This document shows, in pieces, positions 1 through 9,294 of a stretch of 64,000 bases of DNA. A program made the position numbers and the translations under genes. Where the stretch lies: NCBI RefSeq assembly GCF_036964665.1, contig NZ_JBAMDA010000001.1, forward strand, positions 2,518,001-2,582,000, written 5' to 3'. The notes under the pieces are model-generated. The model saw nothing but the letters and a program-made list of their open reading frames with translations, was not told the origin of the DNA and made no database searches. The stretch comes from Nitrobacter sp. NHB1. Lineage in GTDB: Bacteria; Pseudomonadota; Alphaproteobacteria; Rhizobiales; Xanthobacteraceae. Numbering within the stretch: the first letter of the stretch is position 1; each line of letters starts with the position of its first letter.

Positions 1-1169
1 TGAAAGTCGATGACGCCGACCTTTCCGGTGTCGCGCCGCTGCTCCAGCCAGATCAGGTTGGGCGAATGGAAATCGCGCAACACCCAGGTTCTGGGCGCAG
101 CCATCGGCTTCGCCAGCAACGCGCGCCACATCGCCGTGAATTCCGCGCGCAGATCGCCGTCCGGCTCAAGGCCACGGTCGGTCAGATACCAGTCCAGCAT
201 CAGGCCGACCTCAACCAGCATCGCTTCGGTATCGAACACCGGGATGGCGTAGGTCACATGCGGCGCGACGGGAAGGGTGTCGGGCAGCGTCCAGCAATGC
301 AGCGCGGCCAGCATGTCGGTGGCGGCCTGATAGCGCTCGGCGCTCGGCGCCGGCGGCGTGCCTTCGACGAAGCCCGCGCTGCCGAAATCCTCGGTGACGA
401 GGAATCCCGACTCCAGATCGGCATGATGGATCGCCGGCGCGGAAAAGCCGTGATCACGCAAGCCGCGCGCGATGGCGACGAAGGGTTTGACGTCTTCGGC
501 GAGGTGGACCGCGGCGCTGTAGGACTTGCCGTTATAGATTGCAGGTCCGTCGGGCCGCCGCGGCGCGTTCATCAGGATGACGCTGCCGTCGCTGCGGATC
601 AGACGGGCATAGGACCGTGTCGAGGCATCGCCCGCCATGTGCTGCCGTGTGGCGTCGAGATATCCGGCGTCGTCGAGAAACTGCCGCAGCGCTGCCAGCC
701 GTGCAACCTGCGCCGCGGCGTTGCCATAACCTGTGATTTCGGCCGCGCGCGCCGCCGATCCGAGCGCCGGGCGGTGGCTGATGGCGATGTCGATCCGATC
801 GGCGGGCAAGGTGCCGGCTGCGCGCTCCGGCCATTCGATCAAGACCACCGTGGCGTCGGGCAGCGGCGCAAGGCCGATCTCCTCGAGTTCGCCGGGGCCA
901 TTGATGCGATAGAGGTCGGCATGGAGCAGCGGATAGCACGGCAGATCGTAATGCTGCGTCAGCGTGAACGTCGGGCTCGGCACCTCGACCGTGTCGTCGC
1001 CCGCCAGGTAGCGGATCATGGCGCGGGCGGCGGCGGTCTTGCCCGCGCCGAGATCGCCCGACAGCGTAATGACATCGCCGGGGCCGATCAGCAGCGCGAG
1101 GTCGGCCATGAGATGCGTGGTCGCGGTCTCGTTGGCGAGCGCGGTTGCAAATGTCGACGGCTCCGTCAT
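1..1169 (-). CDS. tsaE: TsaE / AmgK-like phosphotransferase fusion (3' end outside window)
   Basis: The first domain (about residues 1-150) is TsaE, the ATPase partner of TsaB-TsaD in making the N6-threonylcarbamoyl group on A37 of ANN-decoding tRNAs. It has a Walker A loop GDLGAGKT at residues 38-45 and the family PSPTFTL stretch near 64-70. After a short linker, from about residue 165, an aminoglycoside-phosphotransferase-fold kinase follows: GDASTRSY at 180-187, the catalytic-loop variant LRDFHSPNL at 364-372 (Asp366, Asn371) and a metal-binding IDF at 387-389, where the window ends. The kinase part resembles AmgK, the N-acetylmuramate kinase of the peptidoglycan recycling route. The ATG at 1169 overlaps the divL stop by 4 bp, so translation is probably coupled. 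Family assignment is firm for TsaE; the AmgK substrate is inference. Confidence 0.85.
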   Translation of the reverse strand, partial: MTEPSTFATALANETATTHLMADLALLIGPGDVITLSGDLGAGKTAAARAMIRYLAGDDTVEVPSPTFTLTQHYDLPCYPLLHADLYRINGPGELEEIGLAPLPDATVVLIEWPERAAGTLPADRIDIAISHRPALGSAARAAEITGYGNAAAQVARLAALRQFLDDAGYLDATRQHMAGDASTRSYARLIRSDGSVILMNAPRRPDGPAIYNGKSYSAAVHLAEDVKPFVAIARGLRDHGFSAPAIHHADLESGFLVTEDFGSAGFVEGTPPAPSAERYQAATDMLAALHCWTLPDTLPVAPHVTYAIPVFDTEAMLVEVGLMLDWYLTDRGLEPDGDLRAEFTAMWRALLAKPMAAPRTWVLRDFHSPNLIWLEQRRDTGKVGVIDF

Positions 1170-3682
1170 TCCGCGGCGTTGCGATGCGCGGTCTGGTCGA
1201 GCGGAAAATCGCAAACGACCCTGGTGCCGCGTCTGACGGTCGGATCGAAATGCACCCGCCCGCCATGGAGCTCCACAAAGGAGCGCACCAGCGACAGGCC
1301 GAGGCCCGCGCCGCGATGGCGCGAGCCGTTGGCGCGGCTCTCGAACCAGTCGAACACCTTGTCCTTGACCTCAGGCGGAATGCCGGGGCCTTCGTCCGTG
1401 ACGGCAAAGCTGACATTGTGCTCGGTACGCCGGGCGCTCACCGCGATCACGGCGTCCGGCGGCGAGAAGCCGGCAGCGTTGGCAAGCAGGTTATAGAGGA
1501 CCTGAACGATGCGGCGCTCGTCGCCGATGAAGTTGCCGATGGCCGGATCGACGTCGACCATCAAGACGATTCGCTCGCGGGTCAGGCGGTCCTGAATGCC
1601 TTCCGCCGCCGCCGCGATGGTCTTGCGGACATCGACCGGCCCGAGCTCGAGCGTCATGGCGCCGGCGTCGATGGTGGCGAGGTCGAGAATGTTGTTGGTC
1701 AGCGCGAGCAGCGCGTCGGTCGACGAGGTGATGTAGTCGATATACTGGGTCTGCTTTTCGGTGAGCGGCCCGGTGCCGGGATCGTTCATGAGGTGCGCGA
1801 AGCCGATGATGGTGGTCAGCGGCGAACGCAGCTCGTAGGAGACGTGATGGACGAAATCGACCTTCATCTGGTCGGCGGTCTCGAGCGCGTCGTTGCGCTC
1901 GCGCAGCGCGCGTTCCACGTTCTCGCTGTCGGTGATGTCGTGGAACGTCAGCATGGTGGCGCCGTCGGGTAGCGGCATGGTCATGCAGTCCAGCACGCTG
2001 CCGTCCTTGCGCTCGAGCTTGAGCCGTACTGCACTGCGATTGTCGATGCCGGTGACGGCGTTGCGGATGGTCTGCCATGCGGCGGCGTCGTCGAACAGCG
2101 GCTTGCACCAGGCCTCGACGGTATCGATATGTGGCTGCTGCAAGAGCGCCTCGGACGAAAGCTTCCACATCCGGGCGAAGGCCGGGTTGAAAAGCTGCGC
2201 GCGGCCGTTGCTGCCGAATACCGCGACTGCTTCGGTCAGGCTGTCCAGGGTCTCGCGCTGCACGGTGATGAGCCGGTCGTAACGCCGCGCAAGCTCGAGA
2301 CTTTCCGTGACATCGTCGAACAGATAGGTGACGCCGCCTTCGGGGTTCGGCGTGGTGACGATGCTGAGCGCGCGTCCGTCCGGCAGATACCAGACGTCCT
2401 TGGCGGCTTCATTGGCGCGATAGGCTTCGTGCAGGCGGGCCTTCCAGGCGCGGAAGTCTGGCTGCTCCGGTAATTTGCGCGCCGCACGCAGGCGGTCGAG
2501 CACGCTGGAATCGTTGGGATTGGCGTCGAGAAAGGTGCGGTCGAGATCCCACAGCCGGCGGTAGGAATCGTTGTAGAACGCAAGCCGCCGCTGGCCGTCG
2601 AACACGGCGACACCGGATGACAACTGGTCGAGGGTCCGGCGATGCGCCTCCGCCATCCGCTCCAGTGCCTGGCTCAGCGCGGTGGCTTCGCTGGCGTCGA
2701 GCGCGATGCCGGCGCTTCCGCCGGCGGCCCGGAGCGCATGAACGTCATACATGCGCCGCTCGCCGCCGATCACGATCGGCAGTCGCGCGGCAAAGGCGGC
2801 ATGGTCGTTCAGCGCCCGCGCCATCGCGATGCGGTCGTCGCTGTCGAGCAGTTCGAGATTGCGCTGGATTGCGTCGGCTGCACCAGCGGCTTCGGTGGCG
2901 CGGGCATAGGCGGCGTTGGCGAAATTGAGGTTGCCGTCTTCGCCGCGAGCCCAGAGCGGCCATGGCGCCGCGGCTGCGAAGGCCCGCAGCATCCCGGTTT
3001 CTTCCAGCAGGCTGTTGTGGCGCAGCGTCGTCTCGGCGAGGTCGCGCCGCAATCCGCCGAGGTCGCGGATACGCACGATGGCCTGGCCGCCGATGGCGCG
3101 GCCCATGGCTTCCACGGTCCGCCCGGCCGACGTGACCAGATTGAGCAGAAAACCTTCCCCGGCGTTGCGCAGCGCATCGACCGCATGATCCATCTGCAAC
3201 GCCGGTTCCGGCGGCAGCCAGGTTCCGAACGCCAGAACCCGCAAAGGCTGTTTTGCATCCTGCGGCAACAGCAGCGCTGTGTCGCCGCTGACTTGGGGAC
3301 GATCCTCGCCCGCGCCCCAGGAAATCAAAATCTGCGGCTCTGCGAACAGCAGCGCACGAAAGCGGTCGGCTTCCGATTGAAGTTCGCGGAGTTCGGTGCG
3401 CAGCCGCTGCTCGTTCGCGGCGGCGCGGATGCGCGTGCGCATCAGCAGGATAGCGGCGACCACCGAGAAGCCGAGCACGCCCAGCGCCATCGCCAGCGCA
3501 GTCAGATCCTGCCGGCTGAGATCCATGAAGGTCTGGATCAGCCGCTCGGACAAGCCCGGCTCCGCGGCCCACGCGGGCGATATGTCGACGAGACATGCCG
3601 CGCCAGCGCCGGCGATGCCGCCCGGCACCAGCGAGGTGCATGACAGCAAGGTCCGACGCATCACCGCGACTACGTCCGACAT
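1166..3682 (-). CDS. divL: DivL-type cell-cycle sensor kinase with Tyr in place of the phospho-acceptor His
   Basis: An 838-residue membrane sensor kinase. A short hydrophobic N-terminus is followed by a transmembrane helix at about 61-81, a coiled stretch, and PAS-like segments around residues 246, 356 and 481. The dimerisation/phosphotransfer helix (about 600-670) and the ATPase domain come next, with an N-box near 731 and a GAGLGLSLV glycine box near 797. The H-box reads HVSYELRSPL, so the residue that is His in ordinary kinases is Tyr616. This substitution is the hallmark of Caulobacter DivL, which acts through DivK and CckA to control CtrA activity and polarity. The size and domain order also fit DivL. 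An ordinary PAS histidine kinase is excluded by the Tyr unless another His is used; HH at 612-613 lies just upstream. Confidence 0.85.
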   Translation of the reverse strand: MSDVVAVMRRTLLSCTSLVPGGIAGAGAACLVDISPAWAAEPGLSERLIQTFMDLSRQDLTALAMALGVLGFSVVAAILLMRTRIRAAANEQRLRTELRELQSEADRFRALLFAEPQILISWGAGEDRPQVSGDTALLLPQDAKQPLRVLAFGTWLPPEPALQMDHAVDALRNAGEGFLLNLVTSAGRTVEAMGRAIGGQAIVRIRDLGGLRRDLAETTLRHNSLLEETGMLRAFAAAAPWPLWARGEDGNLNFANAAYARATEAAGAADAIQRNLELLDSDDRIAMARALNDHAAFAARLPIVIGGERRMYDVHALRAAGGSAGIALDASEATALSQALERMAEAHRRTLDQLSSGVAVFDGQRRLAFYNDSYRRLWDLDRTFLDANPNDSSVLDRLRAARKLPEQPDFRAWKARLHEAYRANEAAKDVWYLPDGRALSIVTTPNPEGGVTYLFDDVTESLELARRYDRLITVQRETLDSLTEAVAVFGSNGRAQLFNPAFARMWKLSSEALLQQPHIDTVEAWCKPLFDDAAAWQTIRNAVTGIDNRSAVRLKLERKDGSVLDCMTMPLPDGATMLTFHDITDSENVERALRERNDALETADQMKVDFVHHVSYELRSPLTTIIGFAHLMNDPGTGPLTEKQTQYIDYITSSTDALLALTNNILDLATIDAGAMTLELGPVDVRKTIAAAAEGIQDRLTRERIVLMVDVDPAIGNFIGDERRIVQVLYNLLANAAGFSPPDAVIAVSARRTEHNVSFAVTDEGPGIPPEVKDKVFDWFESRANGSRHRGAGLGLSLVRSFVELHGGRVHFDPTVRRGTRVVCDFPLDQTAHRNAAE

Positions 3683-3898
3683 GTTTGCCCCAAAACCGCA
3701 CGACGATATACGACCGGTAAAACGCTCGCCGTTCGCGAATCGACCAACATTATGCTTAAGCGGACTCGGGGGGTAAGAGTCCAGACCGTGAACGGGAGTC
3801 CGGCGATGGAAAAATGCGCGGTCGCGACATTTCCGAGACGATTGTTGTAAAATTGAATCGGTTTTCGCGAGCGAATGGGGCGTGTCTTTCGAGAATCA

Positions 3899-4357
3899 CT
3901 AGCGCCCGGTCGAACCGAATCCTCCGCTGCCGCGCGTCGTAGCCGACAGCGATTCCGCGCGCGCGAGTTCCACGCGCGTCACCGGCGCCACGATCATCTG
4001 CGCGATGCGCTCGCCGCGCCGGATCGTGAACGGCGCATCCCCAAGGTTGACGAGGAGCACGTTGATCTCGCCCCGATAGTCGGCGTCCACGGTGCCCGGC
4101 GAATTCAGCACGGTGACGCCGTGCCGGGCGGCGAGGCCGGAGCGCGGCCGCACCTGCGCCTCGAACCCGTCGGGCAATGCGATGACGAGCCCGGTCGGGA
4201 CCATCGTGTGCTGTCCGGCTGCGAGAACCAGCGGCGTCTGTTCGGGAACCGCGGCCACGAGGTCGAGACCGGCGGCCTGGCTGCTGTGGTAGGCCGGCAG
4301 CGGAAGACCCTCGGCGTGAGGCAATTGCTGGACCTCAACCTTGACCGGGCCGCTCAT
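3899..4357 (-). CDS. dut: dUTP diphosphatase
   Basis: Dut hydrolyses dUTP to dUMP and pyrophosphate, keeping uracil out of DNA and supplying dUMP for thymidylate synthesis. The 152-residue length matches the trimeric family. All five motifs are readable: AGLDL (29-33), PRSGLA (71-76), [10 protein letters not shown] (88-97, with the catalytic Asp), RGERIAQMI (114-122), and the C-terminal glycine-rich arm [10 protein letters not shown] (142-151). The start ATG overlaps the coaBC stop by 4 bp. The dut-coaBC pairing is common in proteobacteria, so the two are probably cotranscribed and translationally coupled. Confidence 0.97.
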   Translation of the reverse strand: MSGPVKVEVQQLPHAEGLPLPAYHSSQAAGLDLVAAVPEQTPLVLAAGQHTMVPTGLVIALPDGFEAQVRPRSGLAARHGVTVLNSPGTVDADYRGEINVLLVNLGDAPFTIRRGERIAQMIVAPVTRVELARAESLSATTRGSGGFGSTGR

Positions 4358-5790
4358 GCCGGCGAATCCGTCACGGTAGAGACGATGCGTTCGATCAGCA
4401 TTGCGGCAACCTCTTCCTTGGTCATGACGGGAAAGGACTCGGCCTTGATCTCGCCGCCGCCGTCACGCGTCAGCAAATGCACCGTGTTGCGGTCGCCGCC
4501 CATCACGCCGGTCTCGGGCGACACGTCATTGGCGACCATCCAGTCGCAGCCCTTGCGCGCGAACTTCGCCTTGGCGTTGTCGATGAGATGCTCGGTTTCG
4601 GCGGCGAAACCGATAACGAGGGGCGGGCGCTTGTCGCGTAGCTTCGAGATCGTTGCCAGAATGTCCGGGTTCTCGACCAGTTGCAGCGGCGGCATCCCGG
4701 CCGCGGTCTTCTTCAGTTTCTGCGCGCCTTCGCGGGCGACCCGCCAGTCGGCGACCGCGGCGGTGAAAATCGCGATATTGGCGGGCAGCGCCGCCTCGAC
4801 CGCCGCCAGCATCGCGCGCGCGGATTCGACGTGCTCCACCGTGACGCCTGCGGGATCGTCGAGATCGACCGGGCCTGAAATCAGCGTGACCTCCGCCCCC
4901 GCCGCCCGCGCCGCCGCAGCAATGGCAAACCCCTGTTTGCCCGAGGAGCGGTTGGCGATATAGCGCACCGGATCGATCGGCTCACGCGTCGGCCCCGCCG
5001 TGACCAGCACGCGGCGGCCTTTGAGCGGTTGCGGTCGCGTGGGCCCGAGCATCCGTTCAGCGGTGGTCGCGATCTCCGTCGGCTCGGCCATGCGGCCGAC
5101 GCCGGCCTCGCCGGCTTCAGCCATCTCGCCCGCATTGGGACCGATCATCGCGACGCCGTCGCGCGCGAGCTGCGCCACGTTGCGGCGCGTCGCCGGGTTG
5201 TTCCACATCAGCGGGTTCATCGCCGGCGCCAGCAGGATCGGCTTGTCGGCGGCGAGCAGGATCGCGCTGGCGAGATCGGAGGCCACGCCATGCGCCATCT
5301 TGGCCATCAGGTCGGCGGTGGCGGGCGCCACCACGATCAGGTCGCAGTCGCGCGCGAGCCGGATATGGCCCGCATCGAATTCGCTGCCGGGATCGAACAG
5401 GTCGGTGTAGGCGCGACTACTGGACAGGGCGCCGGCGCTCAGCGGCGTGACGAATTGCTGCGCAGCATTCGTCATGACGCATCGCACAATAAACCCGCGC
5501 TCCTTCAGTCGCCGGATCAGATCGAGTGCCTTGTAGGCGGCAATGCCGCCGCCGATAATCAGCGTCACGTTCCGCAAACCACTGGATTTACGTAATGAAT
5601 TCAGATCGCTTGAAATTGCTGCGTTGCGGGATGCCCGATTGCCTGTGGCAGCGGTCGGGGGCGTTGCGGTTGCCGCCTCCCTCAGAATAACGCGGACCTC
5701 ATCCTCGACCGAACGGCCGTTGCGTGCGGCGCGCAGCCGCAACTCCGCCTTGATGGCTTCGTCGAGTTTGCGGATGGTCAGGCTGGCCAT
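4354..5790 (-). CDS. coaBC: CoaBC with an N-terminal FitA-like ribbon-helix-helix domain
   Basis: Bifunctional coenzyme A enzyme: CoaB ligates cysteine to 4'-phosphopantothenate and the flavoprotein CoaC decarboxylates the product. CoaC starts near residue 71 ([18 protein letters not shown] at 73-90) and contains GHIRLAR and PAMNPLMW. CoaB contains [20 protein letters not shown] and a KLKK lysine cluster. Unusually, residues 1-39 form a ribbon-helix-helix DNA-binding domain ([20 protein letters not shown], then [12 protein letters not shown]) that closely resembles the FitA antitoxin. A polar 30-residue linker joins it to CoaC. Ala226 stands where the E. coli CoaC flap cysteine is expected. 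Palindromes sit directly upstream of the ATG. No PIN-domain toxin gene is adjacent. The enzyme call is firm; DNA binding by the N-terminus is inference. Confidence 0.95.
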   Translation of the reverse strand: MASLTIRKLDEAIKAELRLRAARNGRSVEDEVRVILREAATATPPTAATGNRASRNAAISSDLNSLRKSSGLRNVTLIIGGGIAAYKALDLIRRLKERGFIVRCVMTNAAQQFVTPLSAGALSSSRAYTDLFDPGSEFDAGHIRLARDCDLIVVAPATADLMAKMAHGVASDLASAILLAADKPILLAPAMNPLMWNNPATRRNVAQLARDGVAMIGPNAGEMAEAGEAGVGRMAEPTEIATTAERMLGPTRPQPLKGRRVLVTAGPTREPIDPVRYIANRSSGKQGFAIAAAARAAGAEVTLISGPVDLDDPAGVTVEHVESARAMLAAVEAALPANIAIFTAAVADWRVAREGAQKLKKTAAGMPPLQLVENPDILATISKLRDKRPPLVIGFAAETEHLIDNAKAKFARKGCDWMVANDVSPETGVMGGDRNTVHLLTRDGGGEIKAESFPVMTKEEVAAMLIERIVSTVTDSPA

Positions 5791-5799
5791 GATGCTTAC

Positions 5800-5816
5800 G
5801 CTATCGTATAGATAGC
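5800..5816. promoter_or_regulatory. Palindrome at the coaBC start, candidate RHH operator
   Basis: GCTATC-GTATA-GATAGC is a perfect 6-5-6 inverted repeat beginning 10 bp upstream of the coaBC ATG. The half-site read with one more base, TGCTATC, resembles the half-site I recall for the gonococcal FitA antitoxin (TGCTATCA), though the spacing here is shorter. Because CoaBC itself carries a FitA-like domain, autoregulation is a natural hypothesis. The repeat is directly visible; the function is inference. Confidence 0.5.
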
Positions 5817-5818
5817 AT

Positions 5819-5848
5819 TGATGTCATCACAATGATTGCATTGCAATC
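5819..5848. promoter_or_regulatory. Two further palindromes upstream of coaBC
   Basis: Within the 61 bp between ubiB and coaBC two more perfect inverted repeats occur: TGATG-T-CATCA at 5819-5829 and GATTGCA-T-TGCAATC at 5834-5848. Together with the 5800-5816 palindrome they fill most of the spacer. They could be extra operator sites, part of the coaBC promoter, or a weak ubiB terminator; there is no clear T-tract. Confidence 0.4.
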
Positions 5849-5851
5849 AAA

Positions 5852-7420
5852 TCAATGGGTTTTCAAAAGAAGTCCCACCAGCGCCGCCGCGATGACCCAC
5901 AGCGCCAGAATGCTCCAGCGCTGGCTGCGCGCTTCGGCCCGCTTGATCTCCGCGATGGTGTCGGGTCCCAATGTCAGCCCTTCGCGCGCCATCGTTTCGA
6001 ACTGCTCGATGAGAGAGACCGTGCGCGCGGCGATCGCGGGTAGCCCGCTGAGCACGCGGCCAAGCTCGCCGGCGCCGGCCAGCGCGCCCTGCACCCGTCC
6101 GAGCGGTCCGAGGTTTTGCGTGATCCATTCGCGGACCACGGGATCGGCCACCGTCCAGATGTCGAGTTTGGGATCGAAGCTGCGCGCCACGCCTTCCACC
6201 ACCACCATGGTCTTTTGCAGCAGGATCAGTTCGGGGCGCGTCTGCATGTCGAACAGGCCGGTGACCTCGAGCAGCAGCGTCAGCAGCTTGGCCATCGAGA
6301 TTTCCTCGGCGGTGCGGCTGTGAATCGGCTCGCCGATGGCGCGGATGGCTTGCGCGAAATTCTCCACCGAGTGATGTCCCGGCACGTAGCCGGCCTCGAA
6401 GTGCACTTCGGCGACACGCCGATAGTCGCGGGTGATGAAGCCGAGCAAGATCTCCGCGAGGAAACGCCGTTCCTTCAACCCAAGCCGCCCCATGATGCCG
6501 AAGTCGACGGCGACCAGACGGCCCGAATCGTCGACGAACAGGTTGCCAGGATGCATGTCGGCGTGAAAGAAGCCGTCGCGCAGCGCATGACGCAGAAAGC
6601 TCTGGATCACGTTACGGCCTAGCTCGGGCAGGTCGATCTGCGATTCCGCAAGGCGCGCATGATCGTTCAGCGCGATGCCGTCGATCCACTCCATCGTCAG
6701 CACGTTGTGGGTGGTGCGGTCCCAGTCCACCGTGGGGACGCGGAAGTCGGGATCGTCGCGGGTGTTCTCCGCCATCTCCGACAGCGCGGCCGCCTCCAGC
6801 CGCAAGTCCATTTCCATCGCCACCGATCGCGACATGGTGTTGATGACTTCGACAAGGCGCAGCCGCCGCGCTTCGGCCGAATGCGCTTCCGCCTTGTTGG
6901 CGACGAAAAAGAAATCGGAGAGGTCGCGTCGGAAGCGAGAGGCGACGTTGGGCCGCAGCACCTTGACCGCAACCTGTTTGCGGACGCCGTCCTTCTCGAC
7001 CTCGCCACGATGGACCTGTGCGATCGAAGCCGCCGCCACCGCGGGTCCGAAACTTGCGAAGGCCTGTGCCACCGGCCGTTCCAGCGCGGCCGCGACCACC
7101 GCTTCGGCCTCGCCTTGCGAAAACGGCGGCAGCCGGTCCTGCAGGCTTTCTAGATCGCGGGCCATGGCGACGCCGATGACATCGGGACGCGTGGCCAGGA
7201 ACTGCCCGAGCTTGAGATAGGCCGGCCCGAGCCGCGTCAGCGCGCGCGTCAGCCGCGGTCCGGATTTCGCGCCGCGGCGCTCGATCAGCCGGGCCATGCG
7301 CAACGCGAGTTGCCCCGGCGGCGGCACCAGCGACGGATCGACGACGCCGAACACGCCCTCGCGCGCAAAAACGAACGCGGCGCGGGCCAGCCGCGCGGCA
7401 TGGGTCAGTGCGGAGATCAC
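5852..7420 (-). CDS. ubiB: UbiB, kinase-like ubiquinone biosynthesis protein
   Basis: UbiB belongs to the ABC1/ADCK atypical kinase family and is needed for ubiquinone synthesis, probably by helping lipid intermediates leave the membrane for the Ubi complex. Visible marks are the family-specific KxGQ motif (Lys70-Gln73, in [13 protein letters not shown]), the ATP-binding AVKVL lysine, the catalytic-loop equivalent [11 protein letters not shown] and metal-binding DFGIMGRL, and a C-terminal membrane helix before the final KTH. At 522 residues it is the usual length. The start is GTG at 7420, overlapping the ubiE stop as GTGA, so ubiE-ubiB are coupled in one operon. Confidence 0.96.
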   Translation of the reverse strand: MISALTHAARLARAAFVFAREGVFGVVDPSLVPPPGQLALRMARLIERRGAKSGPRLTRALTRLGPAYLKLGQFLATRPDVIGVAMARDLESLQDRLPPFSQGEAEAVVAAALERPVAQAFASFGPAVAAASIAQVHRGEVEKDGVRKQVAVKVLRPNVASRFRRDLSDFFFVANKAEAHSAEARRLRLVEVINTMSRSVAMEMDLRLEAAALSEMAENTRDDPDFRVPTVDWDRTTHNVLTMEWIDGIALNDHARLAESQIDLPELGRNVIQSFLRHALRDGFFHADMHPGNLFVDDSGRLVAVDFGIMGRLGLKERRFLAEILLGFITRDYRRVAEVHFEAGYVPGHHSVENFAQAIRAIGEPIHSRTAEEISMAKLLTLLLEVTGLFDMQTRPELILLQKTMVVVEGVARSFDPKLDIWTVADPVVREWITQNLGPLGRVQGALAGAGELGRVLSGLPAIAARTVSLIEQFETMAREGLTLGPDTIAEIKRAEARSQRWSILALWVIAAALVGLLLKTH

Positions 7421-8184
7421 AAACGCCAGCCCGAGTGCAGTGCGACGATGCCGCCGGAGAGGGCTTGCCAGCTAACGCGGGCGAAGCCGGCGTCACGGAT
7501 CATGTCGGCGAAGGCGTTCGGCTTCGGAAACCTGCGGATCGATTCGACCAGATACTGATAGGAGTCGGCATCGCCGGTGACGGCGCGGCCGAGCGGCGGA
7601 ATCACCTTGAAGGAAAACAGGTCGTAGATTGTGTCTAGCCCGGGCACATCGACCGTCGAGAATTCGAGGCAGAGAAACCGGCCGCCCGGTTTCAGCACAC
7701 GAAACGCCTCGCGCAACGCGCTGTCGATCCGCGGCACATTTCGGATGCCGAACGCGATGGTGTAGGCGTCAAAACCGCGATCCGCGAACGCCAGCGTCTC
7801 GGCGTTGCCTTCGACGAACGATACCTGATGATCGAGATGCTGCTTGACCGCGCGCTCGTGGCCGACCGCGAGCATGTCCGGATTGATGTCGCAGACGGTG
7901 GCCCGAAATCCGAGCCCTGCGGCTTTTGCCGCGCGGAAGGCGATGTCCCCGGTGCCGCCGGCGACGTCGAGCAGCGCGAACGGCGCATCGTTGCGCGGCG
8001 GGTTGAGGGCCGTGATGGTCGCGTCTTTCCAGACCCGATGCAGCCCTGCGGACATCAGATCGTTCATCAGGTCGTAGCGCTGCGCCACGTTGTGGAACAC
8101 GCCGTTCACCAGCGTCTGCTTGTCCCCCAAGGGGACGTCCCTGAAGCCGAAATGCGTGGTGTCGCCCGGCTGATCCATACTCAT
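7417..8184 (-). CDS. ubiE: UbiE, demethylmenaquinol/2-polyprenyl-benzoquinol C-methyltransferase
   Basis: UbiE performs the SAM-dependent C-methylation in ubiquinone (and menaquinone) synthesis. The class I methyltransferase fold is shown by [13 protein letters not shown] (SAM-binding glycine loop) and the family signatures [17 protein letters not shown] and FGIRNVP. The C-terminal [11 protein letters not shown] is also typical. I prefer the ATG at 8184, which has GGGA a few bases upstream; an in-frame start at 8214 would add ten residues and run closer to the divergent mutM gene. It is followed directly by ubiB (4 bp overlap). Confidence 0.96.
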   Translation of the reverse strand: MSMDQPGDTTHFGFRDVPLGDKQTLVNGVFHNVAQRYDLMNDLMSAGLHRVWKDATITALNPPRNDAPFALLDVAGGTGDIAFRAAKAAGLGFRATVCDINPDMLAVGHERAVKQHLDHQVSFVEGNAETLAFADRGFDAYTIAFGIRNVPRIDSALREAFRVLKPGGRFLCLEFSTVDVPGLDTIYDLFSFKVIPPLGRAVTGDADSYQYLVESIRRFPKPNAFADMIRDAGFARVSWQALSGGIVALHSGWRL

Positions 8185-8269
8185 CAATCCCGTTGCTCTG
8201 ACTGGGCGGACCATAGCGCGCCTGCCGCAATGGCGCTATCACGTCCATTCCCCAAGGTGAACGCCGACG

Positions 8270-9151
8270 ATGCCCGAGCTCCCCGAAGTCGAAACCGTTC
8301 GTCGCGGCTTGCAGCCTGCCATGGAGGGCGCCACCATCGTTCGCGCCGAGACCCGTCGCAAGGACCTGCGGTTTCCGTTCCAGAAGGATTTTGTCGCCCG
8401 CCTGGAGGGCCAGACCGTGACCGGGCTCGGGCGGCGGGCCAAATACCTGCTGGCGGACCTCGCATCCGGCGACGTGCTCCTGATGCATCTCGGCATGTCC
8501 GGATCGTTCCGCGTGGTAGAGGCGGCCGGCGCCACGGCTCCGGGCGATTGTCACCATCCGCGCAACGAGGACCGCGCCCACGACCACGTGAGTTTTACGA
8601 TGTCGTCGGGCGCCAGCGTGATCTTCAACGATCCGCGCCGCTTCGGCTGCATGAAGGTCATCGCCCGCGAGGTGCTCGACGACGAACCGCTGCTGAAAGG
8701 ACTCGGCCCGGAGCCGCTCGGCAACGAATTCGACGCGGCAATGCTGGCGCGCGCCTGCCGCGACAAGAAGACCAGCCTGAAAGCCGCGCTGCTGGATCAG
8801 CGCGTGGTCGCGGGGCTGGGCAACATCTATGTGTGCGAGGCGCTGTTTCGCGCACACCTGTCGCCGCGCCGTCTCGCGGCGACGCTGGCTTCGAGAACGG
8901 GCGGGCCGGCCGATCGCGCCGAACGGTTGGTCGAGGCCATTCACGACGTGCTCAATCAGGCGATCAAGGCCGGCGGCTCGTCGCTTCGCGATCATCGCCA
9001 GACCACGGGCGAACTGGGTTACTTCCAGCATTCGTTTCGGGTCTACGACCGCGAGGGCGAAAAATGCCGGACGCCGACGTGCAGGGGCACGGTGAAGCGC
9101 TTCACCCAGAACGGACGCTCGACGTTCTGGTGCCCGGTTTGTCAGAAGTAG
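8270..9151 (+). CDS. mutM: Formamidopyrimidine-DNA glycosylase MutM (Fpg)
   Basis: MutM excises 8-oxoguanine and formamidopyrimidines and cleaves the abasic site by beta-delta elimination. The N-terminus is [10 protein letters not shown], with Pro2 as the Schiff-base nucleophile and Glu3 as the catalytic acid. The interior LMHLGMSG and the helix-two-turn-helix [12 protein letters not shown] are present. The zinc finger closes the protein with the four cysteines in CRTPTCRGT and FWCPVCQK. Its 293 residues are normal. It is divergent from ubiE with under 100 bp between starts, so the two share a regulatory region. Confidence 0.97.
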   Translation: MPELPEVETVRRGLQPAMEGATIVRAETRRKDLRFPFQKDFVARLEGQTVTGLGRRAKYLLADLASGDVLLMHLGMSGSFRVVEAAGATAPGDCHHPRNEDRAHDHVSFTMSSGASVIFNDPRRFGCMKVIAREVLDDEPLLKGLGPEPLGNEFDAAMLARACRDKKTSLKAALLDQRVVAGLGNIYVCEALFRAHLSPRRLAATLASRTGGPADRAERLVEAIHDVLNQAIKAGGSSLRDHRQTTGELGYFQHSFRVYDREGEKCRTPTCRGTVKRFTQNGRSTFWCPVCQK

Positions 9152-9191
9152 CAGCAAATCGAGATGAGTTACGGTTGAAGAGCTTCAACGT

Positions 9192-9269
9192 GTCATTGCG
9201 AGCGTAGCGAAGCAATCCAGAGGCAACAGGAGGTCTGGATTGCTTCGTCGCTACGCTCCTCGCAATGAC
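9192..9269. repeat. Inverted-repeat intergenic element, GTCAT...ATGAC type
   Basis: The element starts GTCATTGCGAGCG and ends CTCGCAATGAC. Its arms (about 27-30 bp, including AGCAATCCAG and CTGGATTGCTTCG) are near-perfect inverted copies flanking a short loop. It lies between the convergent ends of mutM and the downstream minus-strand gene, where a hairpin can terminate both transcripts. A related element is at 11583-11689. Confidence 0.8.
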
Positions 9270-9294
9270 CGTGACGCTCTTAATTTTCAGTCGC

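Noticed and set aside
66-1496. Long open frame on the plus strand
   Set aside because: It lies antisense to the TsaE fusion and divL, has no family resemblance and shows the Arg/Gly-rich composition of a shadow frame.
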